A stretch of 64,000 nucleotides of DNA, taken from positions 69,864 through 133,863 of the forward strand of contig CAYLRY010000002.1 in assembly GCA_964386535.1 (NCBI GenBank). The letters run 5' to 3'. This DNA comes from CAYLRY01 sp964386535. GTDB lineage: Bacteria > Chloroflexota > Dehalococcoidia > Dehalococcoidales > UBA3254. The position numbers and the translations under genes were made by a program. Below the pieces are notes generated by a model. It saw nothing but the letters and a program-made list of their open reading frames with translations, had not been told where the DNA came from and ran no database searches. Below, one piece after another: positions 25,624-33,930 of this stretch (the first letter of the stretch is position 1; the number at the start of each line of letters is the position of its first letter).

Positions 25624-26847
25624 TTAAGCATTCCCTTCTTTGGCAATAGCCAGGTCCAGCTTATGTCCCATCTTTTTTTGCTTGGTTTCCAGATAATGCC
25701 GGTTATGCGGATTAGGCGTTACAATAACAGGTACAGTTTGCACAACTTTCAGTCCATGCCCTTCCAGGCTAATCACTTTTTTGGGGTTGTTGGTAAGAAG
25801 ACGAATTTCATGTATTCCCAGATCGGTCATGATCTGAGCGCCTACACCGTAATCGCGCAGGTCAGGAGCAAATCCCAGCGTCAGGTTGGCTTCTACAGTA
25901 TCCATACCCTTATCCTGAAGTGCATAAGCGCGGATTTTATTGTGAAATCCAATGCCGCGACCCTCCTGCCTCATATAAATAACTACTCCCCGTTTTTCTT
26001 TGGCAATCATTTGCATGGCTAAGGCTAATTGTTCTCCGCAATCACAGCGAAGACTCCCAAAGATGTCACCGGTGGCACATTCGCTGTGAACTCTGATCAG
26101 CACAGGACCGGGAGAAGTCAAATCTCCCATGACCAGAGCCAGGTGTTCCGCCGGATCAACATCGCTTTTGTAGGCAATGGCTGTAAATTCTCCATATTTG
26201 GTAGGCAATCTGGCTTCTGCAACCCGGTGTACCAGTTTCTCATGACGTAATCGGTATGCTATTAGATCACTTACACTTATTATTTTGATATTATATTGCT
26301 GTGCCATAATGGTCAATTGAGGTAATCTGGCCATGGAGCCATCTTCGTTCAATATTTCACAAATAACCCCGGCTGGATAGAGACCTGCCATTTTTGCCAG
26401 ATCAACAATAGCTTCAGTATGCCCCGCCCTTACCAACACCCCGCCATCTCTGGCTCTTAATGGAAACATGTGACCTGGGCATACCAAATCGCTGGGTTTG
26501 GTGTTGGGGTCGATTATGGTTTGCACGGTCTGTGCTCGGTCTGCGGCTGAAATCCCGGTACTGACTTTGTATTTTGCTTCTACAGAGACAGTAAAGGCAG
26601 TGGTAAAGCGTGACGTATTTTGCCCTACCATCATGGGTATATTCAGTTCATCCAATCGTCGTCCGATAATTGGCAAACATATCAAACCACGCCCATGCAT
26701 GGCCATAAAGTTAATGGCCTCCGGCGTGATTTTGCTGGCAGCAATAGCCAGGTCCCCTTCGTTTTCTCTATCCTCATCATCTACGATGATCAGGAATTTA
26801 CCCGCTTTGATATCCTCGATAGCTTCAGGAATGGTTGACAATGTCAT
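25624..26847 (-). CDS. ribBA: bifunctional DHBP synthase / GTP cyclohydrolase II
   Basis: A 407-residue fusion starting at ATG 26845-26847, with GGAGG 5 nt upstream. The N-terminal half is 3,4-dihydroxy-2-butanone-4-phosphate synthase (VDDEDRENEGDL metal site, RAGHTEAIVDLAKMAG). The C-terminal half is GTP cyclohydrolase II, with zinc ligands in SECATGDIFGSLRCDCGEQL and RQEGRGIG in the active site. It supplies both branch precursors for riboflavin. It lies 47 nt before ribH and 85 nt after ribE. Confidence 0.97.
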   Translation of the reverse strand: MTLSTIPEAIEDIKAGKFLIIVDDEDRENEGDLAIAASKITPEAINFMAMHGRGLICLPIIGRRLDELNIPMMVGQNTSRFTTAFTVSVEAKYKVSTGISAADRAQTVQTIIDPNTKPSDLVCPGHMFPLRARDGGVLVRAGHTEAIVDLAKMAGLYPAGVICEILNEDGSMARLPQLTIMAQQYNIKIISVSDLIAYRLRHEKLVHRVAEARLPTKYGEFTAIAYKSDVDPAEHLALVMGDLTSPGPVLIRVHSECATGDIFGSLRCDCGEQLALAMQMIAKEKRGVVIYMRQEGRGIGFHNKIRAYALQDKGMDTVEANLTLGFAPDLRDYGVGAQIMTDLGIHEIRLLTNNPKKVISLEGHGLKVVQTVPVIVTPNPHNRHYLETKQKKMGHKLDLAIAKEGNA

Positions 26848-26932
26848 ATGTACCTCCACATCAGTGTCCACCCATTACCTTAAATTATGAAAAAATAAGA
26901 TGTATAATAATACTTTAAATAATTTAAAATAT

Positions 26933-27556
26933 TTATAAAAACCCATTTTCTTTTAATAAATCCAGTGTCAGACGAGAACGGGGTGGTTTTACCATTTGCT
27001 CAATATACTTGGCGATTATATCTACTTCCAGGTTGATCAAATCCCCTGTTTTTCTAAAATTTAAATTAGTTTGTGCCCTTGTAAAGTCAATGACCGAGAC
27101 TTCGAAGTACGTATCTGTACGGGCCGTTACAGTTAAACTTATTCCATCTACTGCAATAAACCCCTTTTCGACTATATAACGCATAATCATATCCGGGGCT
27201 TCAAATCGTAAGATATTAGATCCTGAGGCTGGCTTGGTGGAGATCAGTCTGCCAACCCCATCAACATGTCCCTGTACAAGGTGTCCTCCCAGCTCTCCAC
27301 CGAACTTTAAGGGAGGTTCAAGGTTAACCGGGTCTCCGCTTTTTAAGGTTCCCAAGCTGGTACGCATGAGGGTTTCAAAGCTCAACCCTACAGTAAAACT
27401 ACGGGCATCGAAATTGGTTACAGTGAGACAGGCGCCGTTGACAGCAATACTTCTGCCCAGTTCCATATTTTTAATAACCTGATTAGCATTAATTACTAAT
27501 TGCTCCGGATAAAGCGCTACGACCTGTCCTATCTCAGCCACAATACCCGTAAACAT
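26933..27556 (-). CDS. ribE: riboflavin synthase alpha chain
   Basis: A 207-residue protein with the two-fold lumazine-binding repeat: MFTGIVAEIG at the N-terminus, SIAVNGACLTVT in the first half and FIAVDGISLTVT in the second. It dismutates two lumazines into riboflavin and the ribD-derived pyrimidine. The start lies directly after the ribD stop, so translation is probably coupled. Homotrimer in the cytoplasm by family knowledge. Confidence 0.96.
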   Translation of the reverse strand: MFTGIVAEIGQVVALYPEQLVINANQVIKNMELGRSIAVNGACLTVTNFDARSFTVGLSFETLMRTSLGTLKSGDPVNLEPPLKFGGELGGHLVQGHVDGVGRLISTKPASGSNILRFEAPDMIMRYIVEKGFIAVDGISLTVTARTDTYFEVSVIDFTRAQTNLNFRKTGDLINLEVDIIAKYIEQMVKPPRSRLTLDLLKENGFL

Positions 27557-27559
27557 GGA

Positions 27560-28651
27560 TTATTTAACCACATATCCGCTAATCATGATATCTTCGCCTA
27601 CCCTTTCGATCTTAACTTGTTTTAACCTGGCGCTGTCAACCAGCCGGTTGGCGCCTCTCCCTGCGATGGCGGGGCGGGCTTCCTCACCACCGATAATCAT
27701 GGGGGCAAGAAACGCTACTACTTTATCTACCAGTCTGTTATCTACCAGCGATCCAAGAAGAATACCGCCGGCCTCTACCAGGATACTGGTTATCTGTCTT
27801 TTCCCCAGGATTTGTAAAAGGTCAACTAGATCGATAACACCTTCGTCTGAAGGCAGTTCCAATAACTCAGCTCCGGCTTCTTCATAACGGATTTTTTGTC
27901 TGGGAGAAAGATGTGTTCCGACAACCAGCAGGGTTTTCCCTGGTTCGCCGAAAATGCGTGATGTGGGTGGAGTACGCCCCTGTCCATCCACTATAATCCG
28001 CAGCGGTTGTTTGCGGGTGGTTCCTCCTCTATCGGATAACCTTACTGTTAATAAGGGATCATCGGCAATTACGGTATTTGCCCCCGTCATCACAGCATCA
28101 GAGATATATCGCATGTGATGTACCTGTTTTCTGGCCATGTCTCCGGTAATCCATTTTGAATCACCGGAACGGGTGGCTATTTTCCCATCCAGACTGGCTG
28201 CAAATTTCACTGTAACAAAGGGTAAACCTGTGGTAATATACTTAATAAAAGACTCGTTAACTGAAGCTGCCTCAATGGCATGTTCCCCGACGTAAGTTTT
28301 TATGCCTGCTTTCTGTAATTCGGCCAATCCCTTACCGGAGACTAATGGATTAGGATCGATCATAGCCAGATGGATTTCTTGGATTCCTGCCGCTATAATC
28401 GCCTGGGTGCAGGGGGGTGTTCTACCGAAATGGCAGCAGGGTTCAAGCGTGACGTATAAAGTTGCTCCGTGTGCTTCTTCACCAGCCTGTTTTAAAGCCA
28501 CAATTTCTGCATGATCATGGCCTGGTGGTTGTGTGTAACCCTGCCCCAGTACAATATTGTTTTTAACCACCACTGCTCCCACAGCAGGGTTGGGACTTAC
28601 CTGACCCTGGGCCAGTTTCGCCAGTGCAAGGGCTATTTCCATATAATCCAT
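27560..28651 (-). CDS. ribD: bifunctional pyrimidine deaminase / reductase
   Basis: A 363-residue protein. The N-terminal deaminase carries the zinc motif HAEIVAL and LEPCCHFGRTPPC. The C-terminal reductase (from about residue 145) shows TVKFAASLDGKIAT and an NADPH-binding ILVEAGG. These perform the second and third steps of riboflavin synthesis. First gene of the operon; the start could be ATG 28649-28651 or the ATG three codons later, both with weak ribosome sites. The roughly 90 nt upstream have no FMN-riboswitch core that I can see, so the operon may be constitutive. Confidence 0.95.
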   Translation of the reverse strand: MDYMEIALALAKLAQGQVSPNPAVGAVVVKNNIVLGQGYTQPPGHDHAEIVALKQAGEEAHGATLYVTLEPCCHFGRTPPCTQAIIAAGIQEIHLAMIDPNPLVSGKGLAELQKAGIKTYVGEHAIEAASVNESFIKYITTGLPFVTVKFAASLDGKIATRSGDSKWITGDMARKQVHHMRYISDAVMTGANTVIADDPLLTVRLSDRGGTTRKQPLRIIVDGQGRTPPTSRIFGEPGKTLLVVGTHLSPRQKIRYEEAGAELLELPSDEGVIDLVDLLQILGKRQITSILVEAGGILLGSLVDNRLVDKVVAFLAPMIIGGEEARPAIAGRGANRLVDSARLKQVKIERVGEDIMISGYVVK

Positions 28652-28740
28652 TTCCAGACCATTCTAGCATCTCTTTTTTGATCACTGCAAATCCAGCGAA
28701 CCGGGATGTGAGGTGTCTGTTATTATTTTGTTTCTGATTT

Positions 28741-29133
28741 TTTGATGAACCTCAGAGGGGAGAAATCATAGTATTTCAGTCGCCGGAAGATGATTTGCCT
28801 CTAATAAAGCGTGTGTTAGGACCTCCCGGGAATAGGGTCGAGGTTAAGAAAAATGCGGTCTTTATCAACTAGACTCAATTAATTGAACCATATTTAAAAG
28901 AGTAGCCGAAACATATTTTTAACTCTTTTATATTTCCGTTAGAGCACTATTTTATACTGGGTAATAATAGAAAATTTAGCCGCGATTCACATTTCGGATG
29001 GACAGTCCCCAAGGAGAATATAGCGCGTAGGGCCTGGATTTATACCTGGTCGCTGGAAAAGTGGGGATTAATACCGAACTACCAGTTACCTATGGATAAC
29101 ACAACTTTAGAAGCTTCACAATCAGGCAGTTAA
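28741..29133 (+). pseudogene. broken signal peptidase I copy
   Basis: One plus frame of 131 codons reads as the C-terminal three quarters of a type I signal peptidase: EPQRGEIIVFQSP, LIKRVLGPPGNRVEV with the catalytic-lysine context, HYFILGNNRKFSRDSHFGWT and EKWGLIPNYQ. It is interrupted by two in-frame TAG codons (28870-28872 and 28903-28905). The N-terminal anchor and the serine motif are missing. It aligns end to end with the intact lepB 70 nt downstream but is strongly diverged, so the duplication is old. The frame is otherwise preserved. Confidence 0.85.
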
Positions 29134-29142
29134 AAGATGATA

Positions 29143-29172
29143 TTGGAACACCGGATCCCAATAGGTTATAAT
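29143..29172 (+). promoter_or_regulatory. possible promoter for lepB-pyrE
   Basis: TTGGAA (29143-29148), an 18-nt spacer and a perfect TATAAT (29167-29172) lie 31 nt before the lepB start. The -35 box is weak, so confidence is moderate. Confidence 0.45.
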
Positions 29173-29202
29173 TAATTTAAGATTTAAGGAAATCAAGTTG
29201 AC

Positions 29203-29790
29203 ATGAAAGGCTTTTTAAAAGAATTATTTATTACGCTGGGATTAGCGTTGGTAATATTCTTACTACTTCAGACCACTATTCAAAGTTCTATTGTTTTGGG
29301 CAGTAGCATGGAACCAGGTCTGGAGGACGGCCAACGCCTGATAATCAACAAAGCCGTTTATCATTTCCGCGATCCTGCTAGAGGTGACGTTATTATACTG
29401 CATCCTCCGATTGAACCTCAGAAAGAATACGTTAAAAGGGTGATTGGAATTCCCGGCGATACAATTGAGGTTCGTAATGGTGTGGTTTACATCAATGGGT
29501 CGCCCTTGTACGAACCTTACATAAAAGAGACACCCAGAAATAATTTCTCACCATTTACCGTCCCTGAGAATAATTATTTTGTAATGGGTGACAACCGTAA
29601 TAATAGTAATGATTCCCGTACCGGTTGGACAGTCACCAGCGATAATATTATCGGAGAAGCATGGTTACGCATCTGGCCGTTAAGTAAATGGGGAACTGTG
29701 CAGAGTTATAACTTAAGCGATCAATTAATTGCATCCGGTAATAACGATCAGTTAGAATCAAAGCTTATTGGAGTTATCGAATGGCCTTAA
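29203..29790 (+). CDS. lepB: signal peptidase I
   Basis: A 195-residue protein with one N-terminal membrane anchor (about 8-25), then the catalytic serine in GSSMEPGL (Ser35) and the general-base lysine in YVKRVIGIPGD (Lys78). MGDNRNNSNDSR is the conserved box near the C-terminus. It cleaves signal peptides from exported proteins on the outer face of the cytoplasmic membrane. Its last 10 nt overlap pyrE, so the pair is co-transcribed. A decayed second copy lies immediately upstream. Confidence 0.95.
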   Translation: MKGFLKELFITLGLALVIFLLLQTTIQSSIVLGSSMEPGLEDGQRLIINKAVYHFRDPARGDVIILHPPIEPQKEYVKRVIGIPGDTIEVRNGVVYINGSPLYEPYIKETPRNNFSPFTVPENNYFVMGDNRNNSNDSRTGWTVTSDNIIGEAWLRIWPLSKWGTVQSYNLSDQLIASGNNDQLESKLIGVIEWP

Positions 29791-30350
29791 GTGCTGAACA
29801 AATATTTGAAAAATCCGGAGCTATTTTAAAAGGCCATTTTTTACTGACTTCCGGTCTTCATTCGCCAGTGTATTGGGAGAAATTCCAAGTGCTTCAATAT
29901 CCACATTTTACGCAAGAACTATGCAGTCAGATTGCAGCACATTTTCGATCTAAAAATATTCAGGTCGTAGCCGGCCCAACCACCGGTGGAGTTATCCTGG
30001 CTTTTGAAGTTGGACGTCAATTAGGAGTTCGCGGCATTTTTGCAGAAAAGAAAGAAGGTTCAACAGAAAGGACTTTTAGACGTGGTTTTAACATTGATCC
30101 GGATGAAAGGGTGTTAATTGTAGATGATGTTCTCACTACCGGCGGTTCCGTAAAGCAAATGGTTGACGCGGTGAATCATTTGAAAGGCAATCTTATTGGA
30201 ATTGGAGTTCTGGTAGATCGTTCTGAACAAGGCGTCGATTTTGGGGTTCCTCTGTTTAGCTGTCTCCGGGCTCCTGCCATCTCCTATAAACCGGAAGTCT
30301 GTCCTTTGTGTGCTGCTCAAGTACCTCTAACCAAGCGTGGCAGCAGCTAA
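29781..30350 (+). CDS. pyrE: orotate phosphoribosyltransferase
   Basis: A 189-residue enzyme with the PRPP-binding motif VLIVDDVLTTGGS and the FAEKKEG loop typical of OPRTase. It converts orotate and PRPP to OMP in pyrimidine synthesis. The C-terminus ends with EVCPLCAAQVPL, a CPLC knuckle seen in a branch of bacterial OPRTases. It starts inside the end of lepB and is convergent with mutL, 17 nt apart. Confidence 0.93.
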   Translation: MALSAEQIFEKSGAILKGHFLLTSGLHSPVYWEKFQVLQYPHFTQELCSQIAAHFRSKNIQVVAGPTTGGVILAFEVGRQLGVRGIFAEKKEGSTERTFRRGFNIDPDERVLIVDDVLTTGGSVKQMVDAVNHLKGNLIGIGVLVDRSEQGVDFGVPLFSCLRAPAISYKPEVCPLCAAQVPLTKRGSS

Positions 30351-30367
30351 TTTGTTTACCCCCCTTT

Positions 30368-32080
30368 TTAACCAGTCCGTCCGAATTCTTTTTCCAGGTA
30401 TTGAATCGTAATTTGTACCAGCGTTGGTCTGCCATGAGGGCAGCTATTGGGTAAAGAGGTAAGTTCTAATTGTGCTATCAATTCACGCATTTCAATTTCA
30501 TTCAAAATCTGCCCGGCCCGGATGGCGCTGTGGCAGGCTAAAACAGCACTGAGGTTCTCCGACCAGGCAGCAGAGGGGTTTACTAATAATTCTCTTAACA
30601 TTCCCACCCAATCACGGTCCTTAAGTATTGCCGGTACAGAGCGCACTAAGAAGGTCCTGTCGCCAAAATATTCAATGTCAAAACCGAAATCCACCAGCTC
30701 TTTCAGGTGAGTATTGAGCAGTTCAACCTGCCTTGGTTCTATTTCAAAGGGTTCAGGCTTTAAGAGTCCCTGTATCTCAATTTTGTGAGAATTACGCTGT
30801 TGATTTATTTTCTCAAAAAGAATCCGCTCATGAGCTGCATGCTGGTCTATGAGGTAGAGGGCATCCGGTCCTTCTGCGACAATATAAGTACGCGCTAACT
30901 GTCCCAGCACTCTTAACAGTGGGAGTGTGATACGGGGTATAGCGGCAGGTGGCGGGTTGTATTTCACCTTTTCCGCAGTTTTACCGGTCAACACGGAATG
31001 TATTCCGGGTACAGAAGTGGGCCTAGATGGAATTCTAAACTGGGAGACGCTTTCTTCAATCCGGTGGACCGGGCTGGATTGTACTAATACCTGACGGACT
31101 GCTTTTTGCACGGCGCTGAAAACAGCTCGCTCATCCTGGAATTTGATTTCCGTTTTGGCCGGATGTACATTGACATCTATCTGGTTCGCGGGAATTGAAA
31201 TATTAATAACTGCAATCGGGTGTTTGCCCTGCATTAACAATCCGTGATAGGCTTCTTCAATTGCAAAATTGAGCAGCCGGCTATTAATCCAACGTCGGTT
31301 AACGAATAAGCTGATATAGTCACGGGTGGCGCGAGAGATATTGGGTGTGCTGATCATGCCTGATATGTTTATTAAAGGCTTATCAGCTTCTTCCGGTGCA
31401 TCTTGCAAAGGTATTTCCAGCATATTTTGGGTTGTCTCTAATCCATAAACCGCGGTAATGCTATCGCTCAATTTACCGCTCCCCGGGGTTCGCAGAGTAG
31501 TTTTCCCATCGACCATTAAACAGAACTTGATTTCCGGATAAGCCATAGCATATTGACTGACTAGATTGGCAATATGCCCGGTCTCAGTGGACTCTGATTT
31601 TAGAAATTTTAAGCGGGCTGGTATACGGCGAAAAAGATTCTGTACAGTTACAGTGGTACCGGGTGACCTGGCTTGAGACTCATGTTGGATCATTTTGCCA
31701 TAATCCAGATTTAAAAAGGTGCCGGCCGGTTCATCTCGGGAGCATGTTAACATTTGAACCTGTGCCACGGCTGCAATACTGGGAAGGGCTTCACCGCGAA
31801 AACCCAGGGTGTTCAAATTCTGTAAATCCTGGAGGTTTTCTATTTTGCTGGTCGCATGACGCTCGAAAGCCAGCTCAGCTTCTTTCTGGGGAATTCCGGA
31901 ACCATTATCCGTCAGGCGTATCAGGCTTATTCCTCCCCCCTTAACCTCTACGGTTATCTGTGATGAGCCTGCATCCAGCGCATTTTCTACCAGTTCTTTA
32001 GTTACCGAAGATGGACGTTCCACTACCTCTCCGGCAGCAATCTGGCTGATTACCCTGGTATCCAGTATTTTTATTGCCAT
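30368..32080 (-). CDS. mutL: DNA mismatch repair protein MutL
   Basis: A 570-residue protein. The GHKL ATPase motifs are present: ELVENALDAGSSQI, DNGSGI and GFRGEALPSI in the first 100 residues. The C-terminal dimerisation domain carries DQHAAHERILFE, the metal-binding endonuclease motif of MutL proteins from MutH-lacking bacteria, so this one is expected to nick DNA itself. MutS is not in the window. It lies between pyrE (convergent) and the second HDAC-like gene. Confidence 0.96.
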   Translation of the reverse strand: MAIKILDTRVISQIAAGEVVERPSSVTKELVENALDAGSSQITVEVKGGGISLIRLTDNGSGIPQKEAELAFERHATSKIENLQDLQNLNTLGFRGEALPSIAAVAQVQMLTCSRDEPAGTFLNLDYGKMIQHESQARSPGTTVTVQNLFRRIPARLKFLKSESTETGHIANLVSQYAMAYPEIKFCLMVDGKTTLRTPGSGKLSDSITAVYGLETTQNMLEIPLQDAPEEADKPLINISGMISTPNISRATRDYISLFVNRRWINSRLLNFAIEEAYHGLLMQGKHPIAVINISIPANQIDVNVHPAKTEIKFQDERAVFSAVQKAVRQVLVQSSPVHRIEESVSQFRIPSRPTSVPGIHSVLTGKTAEKVKYNPPPAAIPRITLPLLRVLGQLARTYIVAEGPDALYLIDQHAAHERILFEKINQQRNSHKIEIQGLLKPEPFEIEPRQVELLNTHLKELVDFGFDIEYFGDRTFLVRSVPAILKDRDWVGMLRELLVNPSAAWSENLSAVLACHSAIRAGQILNEIEMRELIAQLELTSLPNSCPHGRPTLVQITIQYLEKEFGRTG

Positions 32081-32187
32081 CTTAGATCAACTATACACGT
32101 TAACGTGTAAATATGCAAATATATTAGGCCTGGAAACCTTTATGTAGCCTGATGACTATACTTATTAATGGGTAAAAAAGCTAAAAT

Positions 32188-33297
32188 TTATTGAAAACAT
32201 TTCCAGAAATCACTATGATATTTTTTTACCTCATCAATTACCTGCCTGGTTTCTTCCAATACCAGATCCTGTTGAAATTTTTGAGGAATGGGCTCGGGTT
32301 CATCCACGCTTACCGGAAATCTGGCTATACCGCTAAGAAGAGATAACCAGGCATAGGGCAAAATGTCCTTATTATAACCTGAGGCGATGAGGTCTATTTG
32401 TCGGCCCTGGCATATTTCTGCTATTTCACGTATTTTTTCCCCTAATTTTTTAAATCCGGCTACCGTCATTCCAAGATAGGTTAGACCATCATTAAAATGA
32501 GGATCGGATCCTCCGTTGCGTATTATGATCTGGGGTTGGAATTCCAGAGCCAGAGGGAAAACGATTTCATCTAAAGCAAGCTGGTAAGAGTCATCTCCAG
32601 CATAAACAGGAAGAGGGATATTAACTGTATGTCCCCGTGCTTTGCCGTCGCCAATTTCCGAGGCGAATCCTGTACCCGGATAAATAGTCCGAGGGTCCTG
32701 ATGGATATCTATGAATACCACCCTTGGATCAGCACGAAAATACTCTGCTGAACCGTTTCCCGCATGTGCATCGGTGTCAAGTACCAATATCCTCTCCAAA
32801 TTGTAATGTCCCAAAAGGTAAGCCGCGGCAAAAGCCACATCATTATAAATACAGAATCCCTCGCCAAACCGGCGTTTAGCATGATGCATGCCACCGCCGA
32901 TGGATATGACCTTTTGATATTGTCCTTTTTGGATTAAATCACAGGCCAATTTTGCCTGACCGACTATTAACCTGGCACATTCCTCCAGTTTACCTGGATT
33001 ACTGACTGGTCTATTGTCCATGGACTGATATCGGCTCAGGTTTTCATAAAAATAGCTCCAGCCGGCATGAGCAGCCTGAAAATAATCTCGGCTGAATTCT
33101 ATATAGTCCCTGTCACATATCCTGAGAAGATCGTCCTCGGTAGCCCATTCGGCAGCTATTATCTTATAAAATTGATTGGGGCCAAGATGAGACTGTAAAA
33201 AGCCTGGGAAGGTAATATATCTATCACTGCGAAAGGGGTGTCCTGGACCAAAATCATACTCCTTAAGTTCATCCCGGTATAGAATGGCAACAGTCAT
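32188..33297 (-). CDS. histone-deacetylase-superfamily (AcuC-like) protein (copy 2)
   Basis: A 369-residue protein begun at ATG 33295-33297, with AAGGAG just upstream; an earlier in-frame start at 33342 lacks one. GGGMHHAKRRFGEGFCIYND and LVLDTDAHAGNGSAEYF provide the tandem histidines and Asp-X-His zinc ligands; RNGGSDPHFNDGLTYL gives the third ligand region. The length and sequence are close to AcuC-type deacetylases, which in Bacillus act on acetyl-CoA synthetase. No acetyl-CoA synthetase is nearby, so the target is uncertain. Confidence 0.88.
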   Translation of the reverse strand: MTVAILYRDELKEYDFGPGHPFRSDRYITFPGFLQSHLGPNQFYKIIAAEWATEDDLLRICDRDYIEFSRDYFQAAHAGWSYFYENLSRYQSMDNRPVSNPGKLEECARLIVGQAKLACDLIQKGQYQKVISIGGGMHHAKRRFGEGFCIYNDVAFAAAYLLGHYNLERILVLDTDAHAGNGSAEYFRADPRVVFIDIHQDPRTIYPGTGFASEIGDGKARGHTVNIPLPVYAGDDSYQLALDEIVFPLALEFQPQIIIRNGGSDPHFNDGLTYLGMTVAGFKKLGEKIREIAEICQGRQIDLIASGYNKDILPYAWLSLLSGIARFPVSVDEPEPIPQKFQQDLVLEETRQVIDEVKKYHSDFWKCFQ

Positions 33298-33551
33298 GAG
33301 GTATCTCCTTTCACACAACAGATAAACGTGATTGAATCCCATAGTGAATTATTACACTATAGCATACTACATAATTGGAGATTATTAAAGCACACCCCAC
33401 ATTTTCCTATCAAACAAAGTTGGCTAATCCTGAGCTTTCTCACCTGTTGATATAGTTACTGCGTGACTGTTTGATATCATTTGATGGTGTATTTTACCTG
33501 AATTGTTTGTGAATACTGTATGCTCGATTTGTATATGCTTTGAATCCGTGC

Positions 33552-33580
33552 TTGACGCCTGATGAGTCATCTAGTAAAAT
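33552..33580 (+). promoter_or_regulatory. promoter for tRNA-Val
   Basis: TTGACG (33552-33557), a 17-nt spacer and TAAAAT (33575-33580) lie immediately before the tRNA, placing a start site a few nucleotides ahead of the mature 5' end. Confidence 0.65.
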
Positions 33581-33592
33581 TAGCTTGCAAGA

Positions 33593-33669
33593 GGGTGGTT
33601 AGCTCAGTTGGTTAGAGCACTGCGTTGACATCGCAGAGGTCATTGGTTCGAGCCCATTACCACCCACCA
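33593..33669 (+). tRNA. tRNA-Val (anticodon GAC)
   Basis: A 77-nt cloverleaf. The acceptor stem pairs GGGTGGT with ACCACCC, the D arm contains AGCTCAGTTGGTTAGAGC, the anticodon stem CTGCG/CGCAG encloses TTGACAT with anticodon GAC, and the T arm contains GGTTCGAGCC. The discriminator is A and the 3' CCA is encoded (33667-33669). There are no introns or neighbouring tRNAs. Confidence 0.97.
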
Positions 33670-33853
33670 TTTTTAAAGTTTTCCTCTTCGGAATTTCCTT
33701 GTCTATATGTTTATTTTTTATCTGTTTAACTTCTGTATTTTGACCTTTATACGGTAAGAATAGTGCAAATCCGTATTGACTAAAAGATTGTATACGATAC
33801 AATTTGCCTTAATATTATCTTAATTTTTCTATTTGTTTTATAAATCATGATTA

Positions 33854-33882
33854 TTGTCATATTGACATAGAGGCTATACTAT
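33854..33882 (+). promoter_or_regulatory. possible promoter for the IPT/TIG surface protein
   Basis: TTGTCA (33854-33859), a 17-nt spacer and TACTAT (33877-33882) lie 49 nt before the ATG. Both boxes are one or two bases off consensus. Confidence 0.4.
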
Positions 33883-33930
33883 GCTTTACTAAGCTCAAAG
33901 TAAGGTAAATTTTAGCTTTGAGGTAATAAG

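Noticed and set aside
28652..28740. Possible FMN riboswitch ahead of ribD
   Set aside because: The gap is under 100 nt and lacks the conserved RFN core segments and stems.
28870..28905. In-frame TAG codons as programmed recoding (pyrrolysine-like)
   Set aside because: Other decayed frames in the window carry TAA and TGA as well, the lepB copy lacks its catalytic serine region, and no suppressor tRNA or pyl genes are seen.
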